From Martelella mediterranea (GTDB lineage Bacteria; Pseudomonadota; Alphaproteobacteria; Rhizobiales; Rhizobiaceae), in NCBI RefSeq assembly GCF_021021415.1, contig NZ_JAINWJ010000004.1:186001-250000 (forward strand): a DNA stretch of 64,000 nucleotides, written 5' to 3'. The number at the start of each line of letters is the position of its first letter. The first letter of the stretch is position 1. Position numbers and translations under genes: made by a program. Under the pieces are notes generated by a model that saw only the letters and a program-made list of their open reading frames with translations, had not been told where the DNA came from and searched no databases. Positions 34,817-42,900 of the stretch are shown here, one piece after another.

Positions 34817-34998
34817 CCTCCCTCGTGCCTAAGGCCCTCCGTCATGCGCCCTGCCGGCTTTGCGTTCACACAAGCGGGCACAGGGTTTGAGGACTTTTCA
34901 ATCCTGTCTTCGCGGCGGGCTTGGCCGACGTGCCGAGCTTCATTGCAAATGCTTGATGCAGTTGCAACTTCCGGCTTCGCGTTTCCCCTTCGCTCTCC

Positions 34999-35041
34999 TC
35001 AAAGCGTTTTGGGTAAACTTGAGATTTATCAAAGCGATTGA
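34999..35041. promoter_or_regulatory. Two CAAAGCG operator-like half-palindromes upstream of agl genes
   Basis: TCAAAGCGTTTTGG (34999-35012) and TCAAAGCGATTGA (35029-35041) are imperfect versions of the perfect site at 35165-35178. Their spacing (30 bp) and their location nearer aglR suggest autoregulation of aglR or looping with the downstream site. Confidence 0.5.
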
Positions 35042-35164
35042 TGGGATTGTTTTCAAGTCGTCGTCAAGAAAATTATTCAAACTGAGACAAATCGTCCAAA
35101 ATTTCGCCTGTTTTTGACGCGGGGGGTTGACTCCTGACCCTTGCGCGAGAAATGGTTGAAGGTG

Positions 35165-35178
35165 TCAAAGCGCTTTGA
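35165..35178. promoter_or_regulatory. Perfect LacI-type operator, probable AglR site
   Basis: TCAAAGCGCTTTGA is a perfect 14-bp palindrome with the central CG typical of LacI-family operators. It lies 62 bp before the aglE ATG and just downstream of a TTGACT (35127-35132) that could be a -35 box, although no good -10 was seen. The rest of the 34817-35240 space is unremarkable. Confidence 0.75.
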
Positions 35179-35240
35179 ATAAAGTGCCGAAAGACAACCA
35201 AGGCCCGCGACAGGGCCCTATGTGATGGGAGGTAAATCAC

Positions 35241-36599
35241 ATGAACAGAGCTCTTCTGACCGGCGTTGCCACGCTGGCGCTTTTTGCCGGCGCGGCCAGC
35301 GCCGCCGACCTTAAATTCCCGGTGGGCGAGGATTCCCGCTTCAACTGGGACAGCTACAACCAGTTCGCCGAAGCCCATGGCGACATTTCCGGCCAGACGC
35401 TGACGATCTTCGGCCCCTGGCTCGGTCCGGACAAGGATCTGGTCGAAAGCGTGATCGCCTATTTCGAGGAAGCCACCGGCGCCAATGTCGAGTATTCCGG
35501 CTCCGATTCCTTCGAGCAGCAGATCGTGATCGACACCCAGGCCGGCAGCCCGCCGAATATCGCGGTGTTCCCGCAGCCGGGCCTTGCCGCCGATCTGGCC
35601 GCCAAGGGTCTCCTGACCAAGCTTCCGGCCGAAGTCGGCGAATTCCTCTCCGAGAATTACGCCGCCGGCGACTCCTGGGTCGATCTGTCCAGCTATGCGG
35701 GCAAGGACGGCGAGAAGGCGCTTTATGCATTTCCCTACAAGGCCGACGTGAAGTCGCTGGTCTGGTATGTGCCGGACAATTTTGACGATGCCGGTTATGA
35801 AATTCCGCAATCCATGGAAGAGCTGAAGGCGCTGACCGAACAGATCGTCGCCGACGGCGGTACGCCCTGGTGCATCGGTCTCGGTTCCGGCGGCGCCACC
35901 GGCTGGCCGGCAACCGACTGGGTCGAGGACATGGTTCTGCGCACGCAGCCGCCGGAAGTCTACGACCAGTGGGTCACCAACGAAATTCCGTTCAACGACC
36001 CGCGCATCGTCAATGCGATCGACGAGTTCGGCTGGTTCGCCAAGAACGACAAGTTCGTCGATGGCGGGGCCGCCGCCGTTGCGTCCACCGATTTCCGCGA
36101 CAGCCCCAAGGGTCTCTTCGCATCGCCGCCGAAGTGCTACATGCACAAGATGGCCTCGTTCATCCCGTCCTTCTTCCCGGAAGGCACCGAGCTTGGCCTG
36201 GATGCGGACTTCTTCTACTTCCCGGCCTATGAGGGCGAAGACCTCGGCAAGCCGGTTCTCGGCGCCGGCACGCTGTTCGGCATCACCAAGGACAGCCCCG
36301 CAGCCCAGGCCTTCATCGAGTTCCTGGAAACCCCGATCGCGCATGAAGTGTGGATGGCGCAGTCCGGCTTCCTGACCCCGTTCACCGGCGTTAACCCGGA
36401 AGCCTATGCCAATGACGCGCTGCGCGGCCAGGGCGAGATCCTGACGGAAGCAACCACCTTCCGCTTCGACGGTTCCGACCTGATGCCGGGCAAGATCGGC
36501 GCGGGCGCGTTCTGGACCGGCATGGTTGACTTCGTCGGCGGCCAGTCTGCCGAACAGGCGGCCACCAACATCCAGAACACCTGGGAATCGATCAAGTAA
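35241..36599 (+). CDS. aglE: Alpha-glucoside ABC transporter, substrate-binding protein
   Basis: 452-residue periplasmic protein of the extracellular solute-binding family 1 (MalE-like). Signal peptide MNRALLTGVATLALFAGAASA with cleavage before ADLKF; then LTIFGPWLGPDKDLVESVIAYFEEATGANVEYSGSDSFEQQI, typical of AglE. First gene of the agl operon and the most highly translated by position, with TGGGAGG before the ATG. A perfect 9-bp hairpin after its stop probably stabilises or separates its message from the permease genes. Expected ligands are trehalose, maltose, sucrose and other alpha-glucosides. Confidence 0.95.
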   Translation: MNRALLTGVATLALFAGAASAADLKFPVGEDSRFNWDSYNQFAEAHGDISGQTLTIFGPWLGPDKDLVESVIAYFEEATGANVEYSGSDSFEQQIVIDTQAGSPPNIAVFPQPGLAADLAAKGLLTKLPAEVGEFLSENYAAGDSWVDLSSYAGKDGEKALYAFPYKADVKSLVWYVPDNFDDAGYEIPQSMEELKALTEQIVADGGTPWCIGLGSGGATGWPATDWVEDMVLRTQPPEVYDQWVTNEIPFNDPRIVNAIDEFGWFAKNDKFVDGGAAAVASTDFRDSPKGLFASPPKCYMHKMASFIPSFFPEGTELGLDADFFYFPAYEGEDLGKPVLGAGTLFGITKDSPAAQAFIEFLETPIAHEVWMAQSGFLTPFTGVNPEAYANDALRGQGEILTEATTFRFDGSDLMPGKIGAGAFWTGMVDFVGGQSAEQAATNIQNTWESIK

Positions 36600-36632
36600 C
36601 GGTCGCCATTCCAGACGGATTTGCGATAATTG

Positions 36633-36654
36633 ACCGGGCCGTTCGCGGCCCGGT
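36633..36654 (+). terminator. Strong UUCG hairpin after aglE (attenuator or mRNA stabiliser)
   Basis: ACCGGGCCG-TTCG-CGGCCCGGT is a perfect 9-bp stem with the very stable UUCG tetraloop. It is not followed by a full T-run (TGCCCTGTCTT), so partial termination or 3'-end protection of the aglE message is more likely than a full stop, as in malE-malF type operons. Confidence 0.6.
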
Positions 36655-36720
36655 TGCCCTGTCTTAAGCCGCGTGGTTGTCAGATGGCGGCCGTTACGGC
36701 AGACTTCTTCCAGCGCGCCC

Positions 36721-36744
36721 GCAAAACCGGACACCGGTTTTTGC
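36721..36744. repeat. Small palindromic element in the aglE-aglF gap
   Basis: GCAAAACCGG and CCGGTTTTTGC form a stem with one bulged base around a short loop. This ACCGG/GCAAAA palindrome resembles a short intergenic repeat that I associate with rhizobial genomes; only this clear copy was noticed here. Confidence 0.45.
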
Positions 36745-36850
36745 AGTGAGGCGCGACAGAACAAAAGGGAACGCGGCGCCGGGCGCTGGCGTTGCCCGAC
36801 AATAGGCTGAGCGGTGCGGCGACTGCCGACCGCCAGGGGGAGCGAAAGGC

Positions 36851-37861
36851 GTGGAACAAATCATCAAAGCCTTGCTGGCTGTCGTCATCGGCGTGGCCGC
36901 CGCCATGATCTATTTCTACGGCACCAACAAGTTGCTCGACATCATCTTTCCGTCCCAGACGAAGGACCCGGCGCAGGGCGTGCGCAATCTGCGCATCTCC
37001 GGCATGATCCGCCCCTGGCTGTTCCTGCTGCCGGCGCTGTTGTCGCTCGGGATCTATCTGGTCTATCCGGTTTTCGCCTCGCTCTGGTATTCGGTGCATG
37101 GTCCTTCGGGCGACACCTATGTCGGGGCGGCGAACTATGTGTGGATGTTCAACGATTCCGAATTTCGCGAATCGATGTTCAACAACATGCTCTGGCTGGT
37201 CTTCGTGCCGGCGCTTTCGACCTTCTTCGGCCTTATCATTGCCTGGCTGACCGACCGCATCTGGTGGGGCTCGTTCGCCAAGATGATGATCTTCATGCCG
37301 ATGGCGATCTCGTTTGTCGGCGCTTCGGTGATCTGGAAATTCGTCTATGATTATCGCGGTCAGGGCGCCGACCAGATCGGCATCCTGAACGCGATCGTCG
37401 TGGCCATGGGCGGCGAGCCGCATGTGTGGATCGCCATGCCGTTCTGGAACAATTTCTTCCTGATGATCATCCTGCTCTGGATCCAGACCGGGTTCGCCAT
37501 GGTGCTGCTGTCGGCCGCGCTGCGCGGCATTCCGGAGGAAACCATCGAGGCGGCGGTGATCGATGGCGCCAACGGGCTGCAGATCTTCTTCAAGATCATG
37601 GTGCCGCAAATCTACAACACCATTGCCGTGGTGTGGACCACGATCACCATCATCGTGCTCAAGATCTTCGATATCGTTCTCGCAATGACCAACGGGCAGT
37701 GGAATACCCAGGTGCTCGCCAATCTCATGTTCGACTGGATGTTCAGGGGCGGGGGCGATTTCGGCCGCGGGGCCACGATCGCGATCGTCATCATGGTTCT
37801 GGTTATCCCGATCATGGTCTGGAATATCCGCAATTCGCGCAAAGAGATGGAGGGCCGGTAA
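36851..37861 (+). CDS. aglF: Alpha-glucoside ABC transporter permease
   Basis: 336-residue inner-membrane permease of the MalF class. An extra N-terminal helix (KALLAVVIGVAAAMIYFYG) precedes the core helices. The coupling EAA motif reads EETIEAAVIDGANGLQIFFKIMVPQI (about 234-259), which docks on the ATPase AglK. Start is GTG 36851 after a purine-rich GGGGGAG stretch. Its 3' end abuts aglG (stop codon next to ATG). The gene is separated from aglE by 251 bp holding two hairpin elements. Confidence 0.94.
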   Translation: MEQIIKALLAVVIGVAAAMIYFYGTNKLLDIIFPSQTKDPAQGVRNLRISGMIRPWLFLLPALLSLGIYLVYPVFASLWYSVHGPSGDTYVGAANYVWMFNDSEFRESMFNNMLWLVFVPALSTFFGLIIAWLTDRIWWGSFAKMMIFMPMAISFVGASVIWKFVYDYRGQGADQIGILNAIVVAMGGEPHVWIAMPFWNNFFLMIILLWIQTGFAMVLLSAALRGIPEETIEAAVIDGANGLQIFFKIMVPQIYNTIAVVWTTITIIVLKIFDIVLAMTNGQWNTQVLANLMFDWMFRGGGDFGRGATIAIVIMVLVIPIMVWNIRNSRKEMEGR

Positions 37862-39004
37862 ATGCACTCGCACAAGAAATCGCCGCTGGTCTGGTTCTCC
37901 CATATCACCGTGCTTCTGCTGGTGATCCTGTGGACCATTCCGACCTTCGGCCTGCTGGTCACGTCGCTGCGCGACAAGGATCAGATCGTCGCTTCCGGCT
38001 GGTGGACGTCGCTTTCCACCTCCACCCAGAACCTGATCTACCGCACGCCGGGCGCGGAGGGGCAGACCGAAGAGGACGGGCTTTATGTGATCACCGGCAA
38101 TGCGCTGGACGGCGCGGGCGGAGTGGTTTCCCGCTTCGGCACATCCTCGCTCAGGCCCCAGGAGTTCGAGGTTGGCCAGACCGTCGAGATGGGCGATGGC
38201 CAGGAACTTACGGTGGAAGCCGATGGCGAATACCGCATGACCTCTGAAGAGCCGTTCGGCCGGCGCGGCGATCGCATCTTCGTCACCGCAAAAATCCCGC
38301 CGCGCTTCACGCTTGAGAACTATCGCAACGTGCTGACCTCGGAAGGCATTGGTCAGTCCTTCCTCAACTCGCTGACGGTCGCGATCCCCTCGACCATCAT
38401 TCCGGTGCTGGTGGCGGCCTATGCGGCCTATGCGCTGTCGTGGATGAAATTCCCGTTCCGCAACCTGCTGCTCGCCGTCATCGTCGGCCTGCTGGTGGTG
38501 CCGCTGCAGATGTCGCTGATCCCGCTTCTGAAGATGTATAACTGGATCGGCGACATATTCGGCGTGCCATCCAAGACCTATGTCGGGATATGGCTGGCGC
38601 ATATGGGCTTCGGCCTGCCGCTCGCGATCTATCTGTTGCGCAATTATATCGCCGGCCTGCCGCGCGAAATCATGGAATCCGCCCGCGTCGATGGCGCGAA
38701 CGACTTCATGATCTTCCGCAAGATCATCCTGCCGCTGTCCTATCCGGCGCTTGCCTCCTTCGCGATCTTCCAGTTCCTGTGGACCTGGAACGACCTGCTG
38801 GTGGCGACCGTGTTTCTCGGCAATAGCGAGCAGACCATCGTGCTGACGGCAAGGCTGCGCGAACTGCTCGGATCGCGCGGCGGCAACTGGGAAATCCTGA
38901 CGGCCTCCGCCTTCATCTCCATCATCGTGCCGTTGATCGTGTTCTTCGCGCTGCAACGCTATCTGGTGCGCGGCCTGCTGGCGGGCTCGGTCAAGGGCGG
39001 CTGA
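37862..39004 (+). CDS. aglG: Alpha-glucoside ABC transporter permease
   Basis: 380-residue MalG-class permease. Six core helices with EAA motif REIMESARVDGANDFMIFRKIILPLS (about 273-298). A large periplasmic loop of roughly 100 residues (about 55-155, LIYRTPGAEGQTEEDGLY... to ...RFTLENYRNVL) separates helix 1 from helix 2; this is larger than in ordinary sugar permeases but compatible with the length of AglG in rhizobia. Starts immediately after the aglF stop. It pairs with AglF to form the membrane channel. Confidence 0.94.
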   Translation: MHSHKKSPLVWFSHITVLLLVILWTIPTFGLLVTSLRDKDQIVASGWWTSLSTSTQNLIYRTPGAEGQTEEDGLYVITGNALDGAGGVVSRFGTSSLRPQEFEVGQTVEMGDGQELTVEADGEYRMTSEEPFGRRGDRIFVTAKIPPRFTLENYRNVLTSEGIGQSFLNSLTVAIPSTIIPVLVAAYAAYALSWMKFPFRNLLLAVIVGLLVVPLQMSLIPLLKMYNWIGDIFGVPSKTYVGIWLAHMGFGLPLAIYLLRNYIAGLPREIMESARVDGANDFMIFRKIILPLSYPALASFAIFQFLWTWNDLLVATVFLGNSEQTIVLTARLRELLGSRGGNWEILTASAFISIIVPLIVFFALQRYLVRGLLAGSVKGG

Positions 39005-39051
39005 CGCCGCCTTGAGCCCTGCCTGCGATACTGACAAGAAAAGACAAGAGA

Positions 39052-40710
39052 ATGAACGATACCAATAACAAGGCCATCGACAAGGACTGGTGGCGCGGCG
39101 CCGTCATCTACCAGGTCTATCCGCGCTCGTTTCAGGATTCCAATGGCGATGGCGTCGGCGATATCCGCGGCATTGCCGAACGGCTGGATTATATCGCCGG
39201 CCTCGGGGCCGACGCGGTCTGGATCTCGCCGTTCTTCACCTCGCCGATGAAGGATTTCGGCTATGACGTGTCGAACTACAAGGACATCGATCCGATGTTC
39301 GGCACGCTCGCCGATTTCGACGCAATGATCGCAAAGGCCCATGATCTGGGCCTGAAAATCATGATCGACCTGGTGCTGTCGCATACCTCCGACCAGCATC
39401 CCTGGTTCATGGAAAGCCGCGCAAACCGCGATAATCCTCGGGCGGACTGGTATGTCTGGGCGGATGCCAAGCCGGATGGCTCGCCGCCCAACAACTGGCT
39501 GTCGATCTTCGGCGGCTCGGCCTGGCAGTGGGACAGCCGCCGCCTGCAATATTACATGCACAATTTCCTGGTCTCGCAGCCGGACCTCAATTTTCACAAT
39601 TCCGAGGTTCAGGACGCGCTGCTCGATGTCGCGCGCTTCTGGCTCGATCGCGGCGTTGATGGCTTCCGCCTCGACACGATCAACTTCTACTTCCATGACC
39701 AGCAACTGCGCGACAATCCAGCCCTTGCGCCCGAGCGTCGCAACGACCAGACGGCGCCGGCGGTTAATCCGTACAATTATCAGGAACATCTCTACGACAA
39801 GAGCCGCCCGGAGAATCTGGAATTCCTGAAGCGGCTGCGCGCGGTGATGGAGGAATATCCGGCCGTTGCGGCCGTTGGCGAGGTTGGCGACAGCCAGCGC
39901 GGTCTCGAGATCGTCGGCGAATACACCTCCGGCGGCGACAAGATGCAGATGTGCTATGCCTTCGAATTCCTGGCCCCGCAGCCGGTGACGCCGAAGCATG
40001 TGGTCAACTCGATCAACGCCTTCGATGCCGCCGCGCCCGAGGGCTGGGCCTGCTGGGCGTTCTCAAACCACGACGTGGTCCGCCATCTCAGCCGCTGGGG
40101 CGCGGGCATCGCGGACAAGGAGGCCTATGCCAAAATGCTGGCCTCGCTGCTGATGACGCTCAAGGGCTCGATCTGCCTTTATGAGGGCGAGGAACTGGGG
40201 CTGACCGAGGCCGACATCGCGTTCGAGGACCTGCAGGATCCCTACGGCATCGAGTTCTGGCCGGAATTCAAGGGCCGCGACGGCTGCCGCACGCCGATGG
40301 TCTGGCAGGCGGGCGCTGTCAATGCCGGCTTCTCCACGGCGGAGAAGACCTGGCTGCCGGTCTCGCCCGATCATGTGATGAAGGCGGTCGACGTTCAACA
40401 GGGCGAGGACGGATCGGTGTTTGAGCACTATCGCCGCTTCCTGGCGCTGCGCAAAGGCCTGCCAGCGCTCGGCAGAGGCGGGATCGTGTTTCACAGGGCC
40501 GATGATGACGATGCGCTGTTGATCTTCACGCGCGATCTCGAGGGCGACAGCGTTCTTTGCGTGTTCAACATCTCCGCGGCACCCGTGACGGCGCATCTGC
40601 CGGATGGCGCATGGGACGGGCTTGAAGGAACAGGCTTCTCGTGCGAGGCCGAGGGCAATACGATAAAACTTCCTGCCTGGGGCGCATATTTCGCCCGCAA
40701 GGGCGCATAG
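39052..40710 (+). CDS. aglA: Alpha-glucosidase, GH13 family
   Basis: 552-residue cytoplasmic glycoside hydrolase of the oligo-1,6-glucosidase/alpha-glucosidase branch. Catalytic triad of GH13: Asp208 (DGFRLDTINF), Glu277 (AVGEVGD) and Asp341 (FSNHDVVRH); the N-terminal region shows YQVYPRSFQDSNGDGVGDI and the histidine at VLSHTSDQHPW. No signal peptide, so it acts on internalised disaccharides. It lies between the permease aglG (47 bp) and the ATPase aglK. Released glucose would feed the zwf-pgl-edd operon nearby after phosphorylation (glucokinase not in window). Confidence 0.95.
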   Translation: MNDTNNKAIDKDWWRGAVIYQVYPRSFQDSNGDGVGDIRGIAERLDYIAGLGADAVWISPFFTSPMKDFGYDVSNYKDIDPMFGTLADFDAMIAKAHDLGLKIMIDLVLSHTSDQHPWFMESRANRDNPRADWYVWADAKPDGSPPNNWLSIFGGSAWQWDSRRLQYYMHNFLVSQPDLNFHNSEVQDALLDVARFWLDRGVDGFRLDTINFYFHDQQLRDNPALAPERRNDQTAPAVNPYNYQEHLYDKSRPENLEFLKRLRAVMEEYPAVAAVGEVGDSQRGLEIVGEYTSGGDKMQMCYAFEFLAPQPVTPKHVVNSINAFDAAAPEGWACWAFSNHDVVRHLSRWGAGIADKEAYAKMLASLLMTLKGSICLYEGEELGLTEADIAFEDLQDPYGIEFWPEFKGRDGCRTPMVWQAGAVNAGFSTAEKTWLPVSPDHVMKAVDVQQGEDGSVFEHYRRFLALRKGLPALGRGGIVFHRADDDDALLIFTRDLEGDSVLCVFNISAAPVTAHLPDGAWDGLEGTGFSCEAEGNTIKLPAWGAYFARKGA

Positions 40711-40724
40711 GGAAAGGGGCGGTA

Positions 40725-41822
40725 ATGACTGGTGTAACACTCAAGGATGTGAAGAAATCCTACGGCAATGTCGAAGTTCTTCACAAGATCGACCTGGAAA
40801 TCCAGCCGGGTGAGTTCGTCGTCTTTGTCGGTCCTTCCGGCTGCGGCAAGTCGACACTGCTCAGGATGATCGCCGGGCTGGAGGAAATCTCCGGCGGGAC
40901 GATCGCGATCGAAGACCAGGTGGTCAACGACATTCCGCCCTCCAAGCGCGGCATCGCCATGGTGTTCCAGACCTATGCGCTTTATCCGCATATGTCGGTC
41001 TACGACAACATGGCCTTCGGCATGCGCATCGCCAAGGAGAGCAAGGAAGAGATCGACCGTCGCGTGCGGGCCGCCGCCGACATGCTGCAGATCACGCCCT
41101 ATCTCGACCGTCTGCCGAAGGCGCTTTCGGGCGGTCAGCGTCAGCGCGTGGCGATCGGCCGCGCGATCTGCCGCGATCCGAAGGTGTTCCTGTTCGACGA
41201 GCCGTTGTCGAACCTCGATGCCGCTCTTCGCGTCGCGACCCGCATCGAGATCGCCAAGCTCAACGAGAAGATGCCTGATACCACGATGATCTACGTGACC
41301 CACGACCAGGTCGAGGCGATGACGCTCGCCGACCGGATCGTGGTGCTCTCGGGCGGCTATATCGAACAGGTCGGCGCGCCGCTGGAGCTCTACGAGCGCC
41401 CCTCGAACCTGTTCGTGGCCCAGTTCATCGGCTCGCCCGCCATGAACATCATGCCGGTGAAGATCGCCCGCACAGGCGAGACCACCGAAGTCGAGCTCAA
41501 GGACGGCAAGCGCTTCGATGTGCCGATCAAGACGGAGGAGAGCGAGCGCGGCAAGAAGGCAAGCTTCGGCGTGCGGCCCGAGGACGTGCGCGAGGCGGCC
41601 GAAGGCGAGGATTTCCTGTTCGAGGGCAAGATTTCGATCATCGAGGCGCTGGGCGAGGTGACGCTGATCTATATCGAGGGCGACCTCATCGACGAGGACC
41701 CCATCATCGTCAAGCTTCCCGGCATCCACAAGGGCAAGCCCGGCGATGTGATGCGCTTCGTCGCCGATCCGGAAAGGCTACACCTCTTCGACGAAAGCGG
41801 TCACAGCTACCTTTACCGCTGA
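40725..41822 (+). CDS. aglK: Alpha-glucoside ABC transporter ATP-binding protein
   Basis: 365-residue MalK/UgpC-type ATPase. Walker A GPSGCGKST (36-44), Q-loop FQTYALYPHM, signature LSGGQ (134-138), Walker B VFLFDEP (154-160), H-loop His193, and a C-terminal TOBE/regulatory domain (about 240-365, GVRPEDVRE). Start ATG 40725 with GGAAAGGGGC upstream, 14 bp after the aglA stop. Last gene of the operon, followed by a strong hairpin terminator. Confidence 0.96.
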   Translation: MTGVTLKDVKKSYGNVEVLHKIDLEIQPGEFVVFVGPSGCGKSTLLRMIAGLEEISGGTIAIEDQVVNDIPPSKRGIAMVFQTYALYPHMSVYDNMAFGMRIAKESKEEIDRRVRAAADMLQITPYLDRLPKALSGGQRQRVAIGRAICRDPKVFLFDEPLSNLDAALRVATRIEIAKLNEKMPDTTMIYVTHDQVEAMTLADRIVVLSGGYIEQVGAPLELYERPSNLFVAQFIGSPAMNIMPVKIARTGETTEVELKDGKRFDVPIKTEESERGKKASFGVRPEDVREAAEGEDFLFEGKISIIEALGEVTLIYIEGDLIDEDPIIVKLPGIHKGKPGDVMRFVADPERLHLFDESGHSYLYR

Positions 41823-41842
41823 CCGCATTCGCTGCGCCGATA

Positions 41843-41882
41843 TAAAAAAAGCCCGCCAGGCATATTGCCGGCGGGCTTTTCT
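41843..41882. terminator. Bidirectional rho-independent terminator after aglK
   Basis: GCCCGCCaGGC / GCCGGCGGGC stem (41851-41876, one bulged A) flanked by A7 on the left and TTTT on the right, so it works for aglK on the plus strand and for the outer-membrane protein gene on the minus strand. Confidence 0.85.
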
Positions 41883-41919
41883 ATGTTCTCCGCTGCGGGA
41901 GGGGGACACAGCGAAGAAT

Positions 41920-41949
41920 GAATGGCGGACAGGGGGACGTCCGCCATTC
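41920..41949 (-). terminator. Second hairpin 3' of the outer-membrane protein gene
   Basis: GAATGGCGGAC / GTCCGCCATTC, a perfect 11-bp stem with an 8-base loop, 10 bp downstream of the minus-strand porin-like gene. No strong T-run, so it may protect the 3' end of an abundant message rather than terminate it. Confidence 0.5.
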
Positions 41950-41959
41950 GGGAGAAAGA

Positions 41960-42631
41960 TCAGAACTTGTAACCGACGCGGGCCATAACGCGGTTGGACG
42001 TGTAGTCCTTGGCTTCGAAGCCCGTCAGAGCGCCGTCAAAGTCCTTTTTGCCGAAGTCGGTGTAGCGGTATTCCAGACCGGCAAAGACGTTGTTGCTGAG
42101 CGCGTAGTCGAGACCGGCGCCGACCGTCCAGCCGTTGAAAGCCTGGCTCTGGTCGAGACCGTTGCCTTCGATGTAGCCGTTGGCAATCGCCCAACCGCCC
42201 GTTGCGTAGATCAGGGCCTTGTCGAACGCGTAACCGAGACGGGCGCGAACCGAGCCTTCCCAGTCGGAACCGGCCTTCACGCTGAAGGGCGCGCCGACAT
42301 TATAGTCCTGCTCGTTCCAGTTATAGTCGAGTTCGCCTTCAACACCGACGACAACATTGTTGTCGAACTGGTAGTTGTAACCGGCGAAACCGCCGAGCTT
42401 GCCGCCGTCGAAATCGTCGCTGCCGATCTGTACACCGTTGTAGTGCAGGTTTGCGGTCGCCCAGTCATAGCCGCCGGTGCCACCGAGGTAGAAGCCGGTC
42501 CAGCTGAAGGTCTGGGGGATGACCTGCGGAGCGACATAGGGTTCGGCTGCAGGCGTCATGACCACGTCAGCGGCTTGGGCAGCGGCGCCCATGGCGACGA
42601 AAGCGGCGGAAGCGAGAAGAATCTTTTTCAT
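41960..42631 (-). CDS. Outer-membrane beta-barrel protein (Omp25/Omp31-like)
   Basis: 223-residue protein with a clear signal peptide (MKKILLASAAFVAMGAAAQA, cleavage before ADVV) and an eight-stranded barrel: alternating hydrophobic strands ending in the outer-membrane insertion signal (VMARVGYKF, terminal Phe). Repeated motifs FSWTGFYLGGTGGYDW, KLGGFAGYNYQFDNNVVVGVEGELDY and WEGSVRARLGYAFDKALIYATGGWA identify the Omp25/Omp31/RopB-type family of Rhizobiales. GAAGGAG before the ATG. The upstream region has an inverted repeat CACCTA...TAGGTG (42655-42675). Monocistronic. Confidence 0.93.
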   Translation of the reverse strand: MKKILLASAAFVAMGAAAQAADVVMTPAAEPYVAPQVIPQTFSWTGFYLGGTGGYDWATANLHYNGVQIGSDDFDGGKLGGFAGYNYQFDNNVVVGVEGELDYNWNEQDYNVGAPFSVKAGSDWEGSVRARLGYAFDKALIYATGGWAIANGYIEGNGLDQSQAFNGWTVGAGLDYALSNNVFAGLEYRYTDFGKKDFDGALTGFEAKDYTSNRVMARVGYKF

Positions 42632-42788
42632 TACTGTACTCCTTCGATGTGTTTCACCTAGCGTCTAGATAGGTGATTTAATCAATCGATCAAATTAACT
42701 TTGCACATCCCGCGCACTTGGTTGGGAGCTGTTGCTGGAATGTTACAGTGTCCCCTGCTCGATTGACCCTTGCCTTGGAAACGAAATA

Positions 42789-42812
42789 GGCCCGGGATTT
42801 GTTTCCCGGGCC
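42789..42812 (-). terminator. Rho-independent terminator of the zwf-pgl-edd operon
   Basis: Perfect 9-bp stem GGCCCGGGA / TCCCGGGCC with a 6-base loop. On the minus strand it is followed by TATTTCGTTT, fitting termination 88 bp after the edd stop. The remaining bases to 42632 hold the porin promoter region. Confidence 0.7.
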
Positions 42813-42900
42813 GACGATTATTGGTGGCATATGTTTATTTCGTGGCAGCAAGGCGCACGAATTGGGGCAGGCAATCACGTAATACGAATGATCGTAACGA

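Noticed and set aside
36680-39037. 785-codon open frame on the minus strand opposite aglF/aglG
   Set aside because: His/Asp/Arg/Gln-rich low-complexity translation with no signal of protein structure; an antisense shadow of the permease genes.
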